Assembly (NCBI GenBank): GCA_003229935.1
Contig: QIGD01000105.1
Coordinates: 478 to 5,700, forward strand
Direction: 5' to 3'
Source of the DNA: Methanobacteriota archaeon
Lineage (GTDB): Archaea > Hydrothermarchaeota > Hydrothermarchaeia > Hydrothermarchaeales > BMS3B
DNA length: 5,223 nt
Every line of letters begins with the position of its first letter. Position 1 is the first letter of the stretch. Shown here piece by piece: positions 5,180 to 5,223 of this stretch. The notes under the pieces are model-generated. The model was given only the letters and a program-made list of their open reading frames with translations, ran no database searches and had not been told where the DNA came from. Position numbers and translations under genes: made by a program.

Positions 5180-5223
5180 TTGATTTCTACAAGAGCAGTA
5201 CGTCAGATAGAACTCCAAACGAT
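5180..5223 (+). CDS. Start of a gene, possibly a DUF58 (MoxR-associated) protein; partial
   Basis: TTG 5180 follows GAGGTG (5169-5174) by 5 bases and opens a frame encoding M-ISTRAVRQIELQT to the window edge. DUF58 proteins, partners of MoxR AAA+ ATPases with a von Willebrand-like domain, commonly begin with a stretch of the form (R)xIEL(x)TRRLV, which this resembles. Only 14 codons are visible, so the gene start is fairly well supported by the binding site and reading frame, but the family call is tentative. ATG 5167 just upstream runs into a stop after two codons and is not used. Confidence 0.45.
   Translation, partial: MISTRAVRQIELQT

Overview
The window reads as a stretch of euryarchaeal chromosome (methanogen, Archaeoglobi or ANME-like, by inference). 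The evidence is an archaeal 20S proteasome beta subunit followed by the archaea-specific KH/metallo-beta-lactamase/beta-CASP nuclease aCPSF1 (FttA), an archaeal TATA box, T-rich rather than hairpin-type gene ends, AT-rich intergenic DNA and frequent AGA/AGG arginine codons. The species cannot be fixed from the sequence.

Positions 1-369 hold the left end of an IscB-type (IS200/IS605-like) mobile element, transcribed leftwards off the window edge. It shows a perfect 8-bp terminal hairpin (350-369), a run of further hairpins that looks like the omega RNA (about 132-369), and the N-terminus of IscB itself, with the diagnostic PLMP motif and the conserved arginine-rich start of the family. This is an OMEGA system, the RNA-guided nuclease family ancestral to Cas9. 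The rest of IscB (RuvC, bridge helix, HNH) and the right end lie outside the window. The element abuts the 3' end of a class II aldolase gene (359-1021, minus), and that gene's present stop codon lies inside the element's hairpin. By the known logic of IscB loci, the end of the aldolase gene should then encode the 5' guide of the omega RNA.

Positions 1022-1203 form a divergent promoter region with a clear TATA box for the rightward genes. Positions 1204-4662 are a tight co-directional block: psmB (proteasome beta), fttA/aCPSF1 (transcription termination and RNA 3'-end cleavage) and a DUF362 protein. The gaps are 40 and 32 bases, which suggests one transcript. It pairs protein turnover with RNA 3'-end formation, plus a DUF362 protein of unknown role.

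Positions 4663-5179 have no long gene. They contain T-rich DNA after the DUF362 gene, an 18-bp perfect palindrome, a short leftward reading frame for a possible 56-residue single-pass membrane protein or the C-terminal remnant of one, and a long AT-rich imperfect hairpin with repeated TAGGC boxes flanked by 8-bp direct repeats. At the right edge a gene begins at TTG 5180 behind a good ribosome binding site; its first 14 residues resemble the start of DUF58 proteins.
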